Positions 8,363 to 16,981 of a stretch of 64,000 nucleotides of DNA are shown here, piece after piece; the stretch's first letter is position 1, and the number at the start of each line of letters is the position of its first letter. Position numbers and translations under genes: made by a program. Below the pieces are notes generated by a model. The model had not been told where the DNA came from. It saw only the letters and a list, made by a program, of their open reading frames with translations, and did not search any database. Source of the stretch: Blautia sp. OF03-15BH (lineage in GTDB: Bacteria; Bacillota; Clostridia; Lachnospirales; Lachnospiraceae); contig NZ_QSCM01000012.1 of NCBI RefSeq assembly GCF_003463065.1, positions 28,469 through 92,468 on the forward strand. The letters are read 5' to 3'.

Positions 8363-9502
8363 TCATTCTATATCTGTACCGGTATCTCCGGCGGACTCAC
8401 CAAGCGTGATCCACTTCAGATATGCATTGATAAACAGATCGATATTTCCGTCCAGAACACTGTCCACATTTCCTGTCTCTGCACCTGTACGATGGTCTTT
8501 TACCATCGTATAAGGCTGAAGGACATAGGAACGGATCTGGTTGCCCCAGCCGATCTCCTTGACCTCACCGCGGATACCGGAAACCTTCTCTGCATTCTCC
8601 TGCTGTTTGAGAAGATACAGCTTTGCTTTCAGCATCTGCATGGCTTTGTCTTTATTCTGGAACTGGGAACGCTCATTCTGACACTGTACCACGATACCGG
8701 TCGGTATATGTGTGATACGGATCGCGGAAGACGTTTTATTGATGTGCTGTCCGCCGGCTCCGCTGGAACGGTAGGTATCCACACGGATATCCTCATCTCT
8801 GATCTCCACATCCAGATCTTCTTCAATATCCGGCATGACATCACAGGATACAAAGGAGGTCTGCCGCTTTCCTGCCGCATTGAAGGGAGAAATACGTACC
8901 AGACGATGCACTCCTTTTTCTGATTTCAGATAACCGAAGGCATTCTCACCGTTTACCTGGAAGGTGACGGATTTAACGCCTGCCTCATCGCCGTCCAGAT
9001 AATCCAGGACTTCCATAGCAAAGCCCTTCTTATCCACCCAGCGGCTGTACATCCGGTAAAGCATACCGCACCAGTCGCAGGACTCGGTTCCGCCGGCTCC
9101 GGCGTGCAATGTGACAATGGCAGCGTTGTTGTCGTATTCTCCGGAAAGCAGCGTCTTCATACGGATATTTTCATATTCCGTGATGAATTCATCCATATTT
9201 GCCTGAATATCCGGCAGGACAGCCGGATCGTTTTCCTCATAACCCATCTCGATCAGAAGCTCGATCTCTTCAAAAAGCTCTGTCAGATGATGGTAGATCG
9301 CGATATCATCTTTCAGGCTTTTCAGCGTCTTCATGCTTTCCTGGGATTTCTCCGGATTATCCCAGAAGTCCGGCTCTTCCATTTTTCTCTCAAGCTCCTG
9401 GACTCTCTGCTCTTTGTTTACCAGATCCAGAGAATCCTTGATCTCCTCCAGGGGCTGTTTGTATGTGCCCAGAGTATATTTAAACTGGTCTAATTCAACC
9501 AT
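8363..9502 (-). CDS. prfB: Peptide chain release factor 2
   Basis: A 379-residue release factor that ends translation at UGA and UAA. The tripeptide anticodon SPF is at residues 205-207 and the catalytic GGQ at 250-252 (SSGAGGQHINKTSSA). The frame is continuous: there is no in-frame UGA and no CUUUGAC slippery site near codon 25, so the usual programmed +1 frameshift autoregulation is absent. ATG 9502 has GAGGTGG five bases upstream; a GTG at 9511 does not. It lies downstream of secA but secA has its own terminator. Confidence 0.95.
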   Translation of the reverse strand: MVELDQFKYTLGTYKQPLEEIKDSLDLVNKEQRVQELERKMEEPDFWDNPEKSQESMKTLKSLKDDIAIYHHLTELFEEIELLIEMGYEENDPAVLPDIQANMDEFITEYENIRMKTLLSGEYDNNAAIVTLHAGAGGTESCDWCGMLYRMYSRWVDKKGFAMEVLDYLDGDEAGVKSVTFQVNGENAFGYLKSEKGVHRLVRISPFNAAGKRQTSFVSCDVMPDIEEDLDVEIRDEDIRVDTYRSSGAGGQHINKTSSAIRITHIPTGIVVQCQNERSQFQNKDKAMQMLKAKLYLLKQQENAEKVSGIRGEVKEIGWGNQIRSYVLQPYTMVKDHRTGAETGNVDSVLDGNIDLFINAYLKWITLGESAGDTGTDIE

Positions 9503-9552
9503 AGGTTCCACCTCTTTCTATTTTTAGCACCTTGAAACGATAACGTCCAAAA

Positions 9553-9588
9553 TGCCCGGCGAATTCTATCATCCGCCGGGCAGAATCT
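9553..9588 (-). terminator. Terminator after secA
   Basis: TGCCCGGCG (9553-9561) and CGCCGGGCA (9574-9582) form a strong 9-bp stem; on the minus strand it is followed by only a short T run (TTTT), so efficiency may be moderate. Confidence 0.6.
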
Positions 9589-9615
9589 TACGCGGGCTGC
9601 CGCGTGATCATCTCC

Positions 9616-12177
9616 TTATGCGCGTCTGCCGCAGCACTGTTTATATTTTTTACCACTTCCGCAGGGGCAGGGATCGTTGGGATATACCTTCTCTTCCATG
9701 CGCTTCTTGGGCTCTCTCGGGCCGGATTCATCTTTGTTGGTTCCGGTCACCTTGGCAACCTCTTCACGTTCTGCCTTCTGCTCCACACGAACGTGATAGA
9801 GAAGACGGAGGGTATCTTCCTGAATGGAAGCTGTCATGGCATTGAACATCTCGTAGGCACTCATCTTATACTCTACAAGGGGATCCTTCTGGCCATAAGC
9901 CTGAAGGCCGATGCCCTGACGCAGCTGCTCCATATCATCAATGTGATCCATCCACTTCCGGTCTACGACCTTCAGTACGATGACACGCTCCAGCTCACGA
10001 AGCTGTTCCGCCTCCGGGAACTCTGCCTCTTTGGATTCATAAAGCTTGGTCGCCTGCTCTTTTAAGAGCTGTTTCAGCTGATTTTTCTTCAGGTGCTCCG
10101 GAAGCTCCACTTTCGGAAGGGGGATCACCGGAAGAAGCAGGGTGTCAAGCTCGGTAAGGTTCCAGTCCTCACGGTCCTGCTCATCGGAAATACACATATC
10201 TACGGTATTATCCACGAAATCAGCGATCATCTTGTAAACGGAATCACGCATGTTCTCTCCGTCCAGAACACGGCGGCGCTCTTTATAGATAATCTCACGC
10301 TGCTCGTTATTGACCTGGTCATACTCGAGAAGGTTTTTACGGATACCGTAGTTGTTGCTCTCGATCTTCTTCTGCGCTTTCTCAATGGCGCTGGAAAGCA
10401 TCTTGTGCTCGATCTGCTCATTCTCTGCCACGCCCAGCTTCCGGAAAGTGTTCATCAGACTTTCGGAACCGAAGAGACGCATCAGATCATCCTCCAGAGA
10501 AATATAGAAACGGGATTCTCCCGGGTCTCCCTGACGTCCGGAACGACCACGCAGCTGGTTATCGATACGGCGGGACTCATGACGCTCCGTACCGATGATC
10601 TTCAGACCGCCGGCCTCTTTTGCCTTGTCATCCAGCTTGATATCGGTACCACGGCCTGCCATGTTGGTGGCGATGGTAACGGCTCCGTGAATACCGGCAT
10701 CTTTGACAATCTCAGCCTCCAGCTCATGGAACTTCGCATTCAGGACATTATGCTTGATGCCCTGTTTCTTCAGCATACTGCTTAAAAGCTCAGAGGTTTC
10801 GATGGTAATGGTGCCGACCAGGACCGGCTGCTCTTTCTCATGAGCGGCCTTGATCTCTTCAACCACTGCACGGAATTTCTCTTTTTTCGTCATGTAAACG
10901 GCATCGTCCAGATCTTTACGGATCACCGGACGGTTGGTGGGGATCTCCACAACGTCCATGCCGTAGATCTCACGGAACTCTTTTTCCTCGGTAAGAGCGG
11001 TACCGGTCATACCGGATTTCTTCGCATATTTATTGAAGAAGTTCTGGAAGGTGATGGTAGCCAGTGTCTTACTCTCTCTCTTAACTTTTACATGCTCCTT
11101 TGCCTCGATGGCCTGATGGAGTCCGTCGGAGTAACGGCGCCCCGGCATGATACGGCCGGTAAACTCATCAACGATGAGAACCTCGTCGTCTTTTACCACA
11201 TAGTCGCGGTCACGGAACATGAGGTTGTGTGCTCTTAAGGCAAGAATGATGTTGTGCTGGATCTCCAGATTCTCCGGATCTGCCAGGTTTTCAATATGGA
11301 AGAAATTCTCCACCTTGTGAACGCCCTGTTCCGTCAGGTTTACAACCTTGTCTTTTTCATTTACGATGAAATCGCCGGTCTCGGTGATCTCCTCACCCAT
11401 GATAGCTGTCATCTTGGTCACTTCGCCGCTGGCCTCGCCTCGCTCCAGCTGTCTTGCGAGGATATCGCAGACCTCATAAAGCTTGGTGGATTTGCCGCTC
11501 TGACCGGAAATGATCAGCGGGGTCCGGGCTTCATCGATCAGGACAGAGTCCACCTCGTCGATGATGGCGTAGTGAAGCTCTCTCTGTACCAGCTGCTCTT
11601 TATAGATCACCATATTGTCACGAAGGTAGTCGAAACCGTCCTCGTTGTTGGTTACATAAGTGATATCACAGGCATACTGGGCACGACGCTCGTCATTGTC
11701 CATGGAGTTCAGGATACAGCCGCAGGTCAGTCCCAGGAAGCGGTGGACCTGTCCCATCTCCTCGGCATCACGGTGTGCCAGGTAATCGTTGACGGTGATG
11801 ATATGAACACCTTTTCCCTCCAGGGCGTTTAAGTAAGCCGGAAGGGTCGCTACCAGAGTCTTACCTTCACCGGTCTTCATCTCGGCGATACGTCCCTGAT
11901 GAAGGATGATACCTCCGATCAGCTGTACGCGGTAGGGCTCCATGCCAAGTACACGTTTATCTGCCTCACGGACAACGGCAAAGGCTTCCGGAAGCAGGTC
12001 ATCCAGGGTCTCTCCTTTGGAAAGACGCTCTTTAAACTCTGTGGTTTTATTTCGCAGGTCTTCGTCAGAAAGTGCCTGCATCGTCGGTCTTAAAGCTTCG
12101 ATCTGATCCACAAGCGGTTTGATTCTCTTCACCTCGCGCTCACTGTGGGTACCGAAGACCTTTTGAAACATACTCAT
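9616..12177 (-). CDS. secA: Preprotein translocase motor SecA
   Basis: An 853-residue ATPase that drives secretory proteins through SecYEG. Walker A is GEGKT near residues 103-108, the DEAD-like Walker B is DEVDS (YAIIDEVDSVLIDEARTP), and the second helicase half carries the conserved AGRGTDIKL and GRSGRQGDPG motifs. The extreme C-terminus (about 835-853) is the zinc-binding SecB/ribosome-contact motif, CPCGSGKKYKQCC. ATG 12177 has AGGAGA eight bases upstream. It is monocistronic by the look of its own promoter and terminator. Confidence 0.98.
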   Translation of the reverse strand: MSMFQKVFGTHSEREVKRIKPLVDQIEALRPTMQALSDEDLRNKTTEFKERLSKGETLDDLLPEAFAVVREADKRVLGMEPYRVQLIGGIILHQGRIAEMKTGEGKTLVATLPAYLNALEGKGVHIITVNDYLAHRDAEEMGQVHRFLGLTCGCILNSMDNDERRAQYACDITYVTNNEDGFDYLRDNMVIYKEQLVQRELHYAIIDEVDSVLIDEARTPLIISGQSGKSTKLYEVCDILARQLERGEASGEVTKMTAIMGEEITETGDFIVNEKDKVVNLTEQGVHKVENFFHIENLADPENLEIQHNIILALRAHNLMFRDRDYVVKDDEVLIVDEFTGRIMPGRRYSDGLHQAIEAKEHVKVKRESKTLATITFQNFFNKYAKKSGMTGTALTEEKEFREIYGMDVVEIPTNRPVIRKDLDDAVYMTKKEKFRAVVEEIKAAHEKEQPVLVGTITIETSELLSSMLKKQGIKHNVLNAKFHELEAEIVKDAGIHGAVTIATNMAGRGTDIKLDDKAKEAGGLKIIGTERHESRRIDNQLRGRSGRQGDPGESRFYISLEDDLMRLFGSESLMNTFRKLGVAENEQIEHKMLSSAIEKAQKKIESNNYGIRKNLLEYDQVNNEQREIIYKERRRVLDGENMRDSVYKMIADFVDNTVDMCISDEQDREDWNLTELDTLLLPVIPLPKVELPEHLKKNQLKQLLKEQATKLYESKEAEFPEAEQLRELERVIVLKVVDRKWMDHIDDMEQLRQGIGLQAYGQKDPLVEYKMSAYEMFNAMTASIQEDTLRLLYHVRVEQKAEREEVAKVTGTNKDESGPREPKKRMEEKVYPNDPCPCGSGKKYKQCCGRRA

Positions 12178-12226
12178 GCTGATAATCTCCTAAAATTTAT
12201 ATTTCGTCCTTTTCATAAACACTTCT

Positions 12227-12255
12227 ATTTTAGCACTTTCTGTCAGGTTTCACAA
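12227..12255 (-). promoter_or_regulatory. secA promoter
   Basis: Minus strand TTGTGA (12250-12255), exactly 17 bases, TAAAAT (12227-12232), about 45 bases before the secA start. Confidence 0.6.
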
Positions 12256-12312
12256 TAAATTTTTTCTGAACATCCTGTAAACGGGATAAATGACTCTGTT
12301 CACAAATGAAAA

Positions 12313-12361
12313 ACAGCTTTTTTCTCTGGATTCTCTTCCGAAAACCTGATGAAAAAAGCTG
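12313..12361 (-). terminator. Terminator after feoA
   Basis: CAGCTTTTTTC (from 12313) pairs with GAAAAAAGCTG (12351-12361); on the minus strand the stem is followed by TTTTTC. Confidence 0.65.
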
Positions 12362-12373
12362 TCTTTTGTTTCT

Positions 12374-12586
12374 TCATACTTTGATCCTTCTGGCTGCATC
12401 GTCACTGATAAGGATCCTTCTGTTTTTCACGCCGACGATAACGCCTCCGAAAATCCGGCTGATCACATGGACGTCTTCTCCTTCGCTGACCTTGCAGCTT
12501 CGGATATAGTCCATCGTCTCCGGCATACCGGTCATCCATTTAACGGTATAATCTTCTCCGGCCTTTGTTTCATTGAGGGATAACAT
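12374..12586 (-). CDS. FeoA-domain small protein
   Basis: A 70-residue protein consisting of one FeoA-type SH3-like domain (VKWMTGMPETMDYIRSCKVS, then EDVHVISRIFGGVIVGVKNRRILISDDAARRI). FeoA proteins assist the ferrous-iron transporter FeoB, but many clostridial genomes carry extra stand-alone copies of unknown partner; no feoB is next to this one. Ribosome-binding site GGAAAG lies eight bases before ATG 12586. A DtxR-like sequence overlaps its promoter region, consistent with iron control. Confidence 0.8.
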   Translation of the reverse strand: MLSLNETKAGEDYTVKWMTGMPETMDYIRSCKVSEGEDVHVISRIFGGVIVGVKNRRILISDDAARRIKV

Positions 12587-12617
12587 GCTTGCATCTTTCC
12601 TTTCGTTGTTTTGTCTG

Positions 12618-12644
12618 AAAATTTAGTTAGTCTTATCTATTATA
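12618..12644 (-). promoter_or_regulatory. feoA -10 box with overlapping DtxR-like sequence
   Basis: TATAAT on the minus strand (12639-12644) is followed by ACTAACTAAATTTT; on the plus strand this reads AAAATTTAGTTAGTCTTATC. It resembles half of an IdeR/DtxR box (TTAGGTTAGSCTAACC) and shares TTAGTC with the operator-like repeats at 46.3 kb. The -35 region is weak. This is inference from pattern only. Confidence 0.35.
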
Positions 12645-12709
12645 CTGTTCTTTTCATTATTTTCTTCTTTTTGTTCTATTTTATTCCTGTTATCCCGCAT
12701 TAGTCAATC

Positions 12710-12833
12710 GTAACAATTTTTCCATATTCAGCGGCAGGCAGGTTTAAAAAAAGTGCTCGTCATACTTGTATGAACGAACACTTTTTCATAAAAATCTATC
12801 TGTTAGCTACACCATACTGCTCTGAACAGTTAC
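12710..12833. repeat. GTAACTGTTCAG element, diverged copy C
   Basis: Read on the minus strand it starts GTAACTGTTCAGAGC (ending at 12833) and closes with GTTAC (at 12710) after a decayed right arm. It is 124 bp against 144 bp for the intact copies and keeps the central hairpin with TTCATACAAGTATGA. It lies 34 bases beyond the hpf stop codon. Confidence 0.7.
12745..12787 (-). terminator. Terminator of hpf, formed by the core of element copy C
   Basis: On the minus strand AAAAAGTGTTCG and CGAGCACTTTTTTT form a stem around TTCATACAAGTATGA and end in seven T, which is a classical intrinsic terminator. Confidence 0.7.
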
Positions 12834-12867
12834 TGTAAAGTTCCAGACTCCTGTGCAGTTCTGCTGA

Positions 12868-13395
12868 TCAGCACTCCGGCTCGATCAGTCCGTAGGTATT
12901 GCCTTTTCTCTTATAAACCACGCAGACCTCATCGTTCTCTGCATTGCGGAATACGAAGAAGTTATGTCCAAGAAGCTCCATCTGTACACAGGCATCTTCC
13001 GGATACATGGGTTTGATCCCGAAATGTTTGGTACGGATGATCTTGATCTCTTCGTCATCCTCTACTTCTTTCTCAATGAACTCCTTACGGAGGTTTCCGC
13101 CGTCCTGATGTCTCTCCACGATCTTGTTTTTATATTTGCGAAGCTGACGTTCGATGACTTCCTCTACCAGGTCGATGGATACATACATGTCGTTGCTGAC
13201 CTGTTCGGAACGGATGATGTTGCCCTTCACCGGGATCGTCACCTCGATCTTCTGTCTTTCCTTTTCTACACTCATGGTTACAATGATTTCAGTCTCAGGA
13301 GTGAAATATCTTTCCAATTTTCCAAGCTTGTCTGTCACGGCACTGCGAAGACCGTCTGTTACCTCGATGTTTTTTCCACTAATTGTAAAACGCAT
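12868..13395 (-). CDS. hpf: Ribosome hibernation promoting factor, long form
   Basis: A 175-residue long HPF. Residues 1-100 are the S30AE ribosome-binding domain (MRFTISGKNIEVTDGLRSAV); residues about 120-175 are the dimerisation domain (KHFGIKPMYPEDACVQMELLGHNFFVFRN) that joins 70S ribosomes into 100S dimers in stationary phase. ATG 13395 has AAGGAG eight bases upstream; the longer frame to 13467 overlaps the promoter and is rejected. It is monocistronic with its own promoter and terminator. Confidence 0.95.
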   Translation of the reverse strand: MRFTISGKNIEVTDGLRSAVTDKLGKLERYFTPETEIIVTMSVEKERQKIEVTIPVKGNIIRSEQVSNDMYVSIDLVEEVIERQLRKYKNKIVERHQDGGNLRKEFIEKEVEDDEEIKIIRTKHFGIKPMYPEDACVQMELLGHNFFVFRNAENDEVCVVYKRKGNTYGLIEPEC

Positions 13396-13465
13396 AAGCT
13401 CAACTCCTTTGTCGATAAAATTCACATCCGGGAGTTTTGAAAAACGTCCCCGGCTGTATGAGCAC

Positions 13466-13494
13466 ATTATAGCATATGCGAATACACATTACAA
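13466..13494 (-). promoter_or_regulatory. hpf promoter
   Basis: Minus strand TTGTAA (13489-13494), 17 bases, TATAAT (13466-13471), about 70 bases upstream of the start codon. Confidence 0.65.
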
Positions 13495-13575
13495 GAAAAT
13501 ATACAAAAATTTTCTATTTTTTATAAAGTTTTCGTATCTTTGTCACAACAATTCAAAGATACCAGGGTGAAAAGT

Positions 13576-14367
13576 TCATGCTTGCATCATTCCGTCCGCA
13601 CAGACCTTCTGTACTTTTTCAAATCCCATGCTGCCGCCAAAGAGGTCCAGGGCACTTCCGATGGTCACATCCAGACGGTTCCGCCCCAGTTCTTTTAAAC
13701 TCCGCAGATCTTCGAAGTTTCCCACACCACCGGCGTAAGTAACGGGAATTTTTCCCCAGTCTCCCAGCATTTTCGCCAGGTCCTTTTCAATACCGGAAGC
13801 TTTCCCTTCCACATCTACCGCATGGATCAGAAATTCTGCACAGCTTCCAGAAAGTTCATCCAATATCTCCGGCGTCAGCTTTACCTCTGTAAATTTCTGC
13901 CAGCGGTCCGTGACGATATAGTAAGCATCTTCTTTTTTCCTGCAGCTTAAATCCAGTACCAGGTGCTCTTTTCCTACTGCATGCACCAGCCGCTCCAGAT
14001 TTTCTTCCTTCAGACGGCCATCCTTGAATACAAAGCTGGTAACGATGACATGAGAAGCTCCGGCTTTTAAGAAAGCTTCCGCATTTTTGTCATGGATACC
14101 GCCGCCGATCTGAAGACCGCCCGGCCAGACTGCCAGTGCTTTCATGGCCTGTGCTTTCGTGGCTTTATAATAAGGAGAGGATTCGGGGTTTAAAAGGATC
14201 ACATGACCTCCGGACAGCTTTTTCTCCTGATAAAGTGCCGCATACCAGGCTGCATCCTGCTCTGCCACAAAATTCTCTGCCGCCTGGTCTCCCTGATCCT
14301 TCAGAGAACCGCCGACGATCTGTTTGACTTTTCCGTTGTGTATATCAATGCATGGCCGAAATCTCAT
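13576..14367 (-). CDS. hisA: ProFAR isomerase of the eukaryotic (HIS6) type
   Basis: A 263-residue (beta/alpha)8 barrel that should isomerise ProFAR to PRFAR in histidine synthesis. The sequence follows yeast HIS6 rather than ordinary bacterial HisA: CIDIHNGKVKQIVGG at residues 6-20, LQIGGGIHDKN near 90, VIVTSFVF near 110, LDLSCRK near 140, FLIHAVDVEG near 185 and TIGSALDLFGG near 240. The catalytic aspartates D8 and D188 (approximate) are present. ATG 14367 lies nine bases after GGAG; an upstream extension to 14496 is not supported. No other his gene is nearby, so it is an isolated enzyme. The plus-strand neighbour is divergent. Confidence 0.88.
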   Translation of the reverse strand: MRFRPCIDIHNGKVKQIVGGSLKDQGDQAAENFVAEQDAAWYAALYQEKKLSGGHVILLNPESSPYYKATKAQAMKALAVWPGGLQIGGGIHDKNAEAFLKAGASHVIVTSFVFKDGRLKEENLERLVHAVGKEHLVLDLSCRKKEDAYYIVTDRWQKFTEVKLTPEILDELSGSCAEFLIHAVDVEGKASGIEKDLAKMLGDWGKIPVTYAGGVGNFEDLRSLKELGRNRLDVTIGSALDLFGGSMGFEKVQKVCADGMMQA

Positions 14368-14519
14368 ATTCCTCTGCTCCTGTTCTTTTTTCGACAGTAT
14401 ACCGCAGTTTGATTTTATTGAAAAGAAGTTTTGAAAAACATTCATGGCAAGGTCTAAATGCGTGTCTGTCAAAATAGAATGCACTGAGAGAATCATTCCT
14501 GAAATAAGGAGGTTTCAAC

Positions 14520-14972
14520 TTGCAGTCCAAGCCAAAAATCCTGGTACTGAAAATGCGGGAGCTGATCTATACGGGTATTTTTCTGTTTCTGGCGATCGTT
14601 CTGATCGTTCTTCTGATCCTGATGTTCCGTTCCGAAAAAACGCCCGAAAAGCAGACTCCGATCTCTACGGAACGATACACCGCCGGTGTCTATTCTTCCC
14701 CTGTGACGCTGGGCGATACAGTGGTGGATGTGACGGTGACAGTTGATCCAAACCGCATCAAAGCCATCTCCCTGAACCATCTCAGTGAAACCACGTCCAC
14801 CATGTATCCGCTAATCGGTCCGGCTGTGGAAGAGCTGGAAGCCCAGATCCTGGAAAAACAGTCTACCAAAGATATCACCTGGGAAGCCACCGGAAAATAC
14901 ACGGCCTCTATTCTTCTGCATGCGATTGAAAAAGCACTGGACCGGGCGGAGGGCAGCGTGTTTTCCGAATGA
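14520..14972 (+). CDS. Membrane-anchored FMN_bind-like protein
   Basis: A 150-residue protein with one N-terminal membrane helix (about residues 14-36, LIYTGIFLFLAIVLIVLLILMF) and an extracytoplasmic domain (about 50-145) that resembles the FMN_bind fold: YTAGVYSS, VDVTVTVDPNRIKAISLNHLSE and a final QSTKDITWEATGKYTASILLHAIEKAL. The position of the flavinylation motif (usually SGAT) reads WEATGKYTAS, so covalent flavin attachment is doubtful. The start is TTG at 14520 with AAGGAGG seven bases upstream; the first ATG (14553) has no such site. Partner proteins are not visible. Confidence 0.65.
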   Translation: MQSKPKILVLKMRELIYTGIFLFLAIVLIVLLILMFRSEKTPEKQTPISTERYTAGVYSSPVTLGDTVVDVTVTVDPNRIKAISLNHLSETTSTMYPLIGPAVEELEAQILEKQSTKDITWEATGKYTASILLHAIEKALDRAEGSVFSE

Positions 14973-14987
14973 ATCTCACCGGAAAAA

Positions 14988-15026
14988 GAAAAAAGCGTCC
15001 CGGCTTTCTGCCAAAACGCTTTTTTC
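14988..15026. terminator. Bidirectional terminator between the FMN_bind-like gene and mrp
   Basis: GAAAAAAGCG (14988-14997) pairs with CGCTTTTTTC (15017-15026); A and T tracts on both sides suit both convergent genes. Confidence 0.8.
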
Positions 15027-15032
15027 TTTTTC

Positions 15033-15893
15033 TTATCCTTCGTCGTCTTTGGGATTTTCACGGTAAAGCTTATAAAGAGTCTCCACAGCAAGATCCAGAT
15101 GCGTATCTTTCTGTCCGGAGAATTTTCCATCGTCTGCAAGAGAAGCCACAGCCGGATCGATGGGCATTTTTCCAAGAACCGTTGTATCCAGGGAAGCAGC
15201 GATCTCATCGATATGGCTCTCACCGAAAACAGAAATCTTCTTTCCGCAGTCCGGACAGACAAGATAACTGTAGTTCTCCACGATGCCAAGTACCGGGATC
15301 TTCATGGCTTTTGCCATGTTGAAGGCTTTGGTCACGATCATACGTACCAGATCCTGCGGAGAAGAAACGATCACGATTCCTTCTACCGGAAGAGACTGGA
15401 ATACCGTCAGCGGCACATCACCGGTTCCTGGCGGCATATCGACAAACAGGAAGTCCAGTTCGCCCCAGATCACATCGCTCCAGAACTGTTTTACCATATT
15501 GGCAATGACCGGACCTCTCCAGATCACCGGATCCTCTTCGTTGGGAACCAGAAGGTTCAGGGACATAACCTTGATCCCATTCTCTGTGACAACAGGGATG
15601 ATCCCGTTGTCATCAGCCACTGCAGGTCCGTGAAGACCATACATTTTGGGAATGGAGGGACCTGTGATATCCGCATCCAGGATTCCCACGCGGAAGCCTT
15701 TTTCTGTCATACGGTTTGCTAAGGTGGCCGTTACCATGGATTTACCCACGCCGCCTTTTCCGCTGACCACACCGATGACGTGTCTTACATTCGAATAAAT
15801 ATTCTGTTCTACCAGAAAGCTGGTCTTCTTGGAGGGACATCCCTCACAGCTTTCCTTTGTGCAGCTCTGATTGCTGCAGCTTTTTTCTGCCAT
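15033..15893 (-). CDS. mrp: Mrp/NBP35-family iron-sulphur carrier ATPase
   Basis: A 286-residue P-loop protein that binds and transfers [4Fe-4S] clusters to apo-enzymes. An N-terminal cysteine cluster (CSNQSCTKESCEGC, about residues 5-18) precedes the deviant Walker A GKGGVGKS (about 43-50); MPPGTGDVPLT lies near 140 and the bridging CPDC motif near 215 (VCPDCGKKISVFG). This four-cysteine N-terminal extension is the NBP35-like arrangement common in Clostridia. ATG 15893 has AGGAGG eight bases upstream, better than the GTG at 15914. Confidence 0.92.
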   Translation of the reverse strand: MAEKSCSNQSCTKESCEGCPSKKTSFLVEQNIYSNVRHVIGVVSGKGGVGKSMVTATLANRMTEKGFRVGILDADITGPSIPKMYGLHGPAVADDNGIIPVVTENGIKVMSLNLLVPNEEDPVIWRGPVIANMVKQFWSDVIWGELDFLFVDMPPGTGDVPLTVFQSLPVEGIVIVSSPQDLVRMIVTKAFNMAKAMKIPVLGIVENYSYLVCPDCGKKISVFGESHIDEIAASLDTTVLGKMPIDPAVASLADDGKFSGQKDTHLDLAVETLYKLYRENPKDDEG

Positions 15894-15989
15894 TTTTATA
15901 TCCTCCTGTGGCACTTTATATTCATAATGCAGAATTGCCTAAGCCGTCTTACAGCAAAGCAATCCATAAGCATCCGTTAGCACATGCGC

Positions 15990-16961
15990 TTAGTCTTCTG
16001 CATAAGCATCTGCTTCTATACATCTATGGAAAAATCCCAGCACTTTTTGCTCGTATTCTTCTTTGTGGAGATAATAACTCTCCGCATGGCCTGCGCCTTT
16101 GGTGATCCAGATCTCTTTTTCACCGGCTGCTGCCTGATAGATCTTTCTGCCCATAACCGTAGGCACGAAATCATCCTTTTCTCCGTGGATCACAAGCACC
16201 GGAAGCCGGCTCTCTGCGATACAGTCAGCGGAAGAAAGATCTGAAAAGCCATAGCCTGCACAAGCCCTGCAGAACAGGTTTGTCAGAAAGATCAGTGGAC
16301 GGCTCAAAAAGCCTTTTCCGCTCTGTTTCAGCACATGACGGAACTCTTCCTCCGGGGAGGTAAAGCCGCAGTCTTCCACAATCCCCCGTACGGACATGGG
16401 AAGACAGAGATTGGAGGCCATAAGCACCGCGGCCGCCCCCATGGAGATTCCATGGAGAAAGATCTTCTGTTTTCCATGAAAGCGCTCATCCAGAAAGCGC
16501 ACCCAACGATAACAGTCTTCTCTGTCCAGAATACCAAAACCAATGTAACGGCCATCACTTTCCCCGTGAGCTCTGTCATCTGCCAGAAGCACATTGTAAC
16601 CCGCTTCCAGATAAAAGCGGGCAATGACCGCATATTCCCTCCGCCGGTTGCAACGGTAGCCGTGAACCAGGAATACGGTACTGTCCGGCTCCCCTTCTCC
16701 TTCGAAAAACTCACCTCTTAACGTCAGACCGTCAAACGACTGGATGGAAACCTTTTCGCTTCCTCGCTCGTTCAGCCAGCGGTTGCTCTCTGTCCAGAGC
16801 TTTTTCCTCTCCTCACCGTTCACGGTGTCCGGTGAAACGATCAGATCGGTCGGATCCGGTCTTTTCCTTACGATGATGTTGTGGAAAACCGCCCCCGCTC
16901 CGGTAAGAACTGCTGCTGTCCCGACAAGCAGGATGCCTGCTGCCAGGTTCTTTTTCTTCAT
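15990..16961 (-). CDS. Membrane-anchored alpha/beta hydrolase
   Basis: A 323-residue serine hydrolase. An N-terminal hydrophobic segment (residues 5-27) is a membrane anchor or uncleaved signal, so the enzyme probably sits outside the membrane. The catalytic triad is visible: nucleophile serine in HGISMGAA (near 170), aspartate in HGEKDDFVP (near 260) and histidine in GAGHAES (near 290), plus the oxyanion motif FLVHGYRCN near 97. It resembles the BAAT/Bem46-like family; the substrate is unknown. GAGGTGATCC precedes ATG 16961. Confidence 0.85.
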   Translation of the reverse strand: MKKKNLAAGILLVGTAAVLTGAGAVFHNIIVRKRPDPTDLIVSPDTVNGEERKKLWTESNRWLNERGSEKVSIQSFDGLTLRGEFFEGEGEPDSTVFLVHGYRCNRRREYAVIARFYLEAGYNVLLADDRAHGESDGRYIGFGILDREDCYRWVRFLDERFHGKQKIFLHGISMGAAAVLMASNLCLPMSVRGIVEDCGFTSPEEEFRHVLKQSGKGFLSRPLIFLTNLFCRACAGYGFSDLSSADCIAESRLPVLVIHGEKDDFVPTVMGRKIYQAAAGEKEIWITKGAGHAESYYLHKEEYEQKVLGFFHRCIEADAYAED

Positions 16962-16981
16962 AGGATCACCTCACTCTTTCT

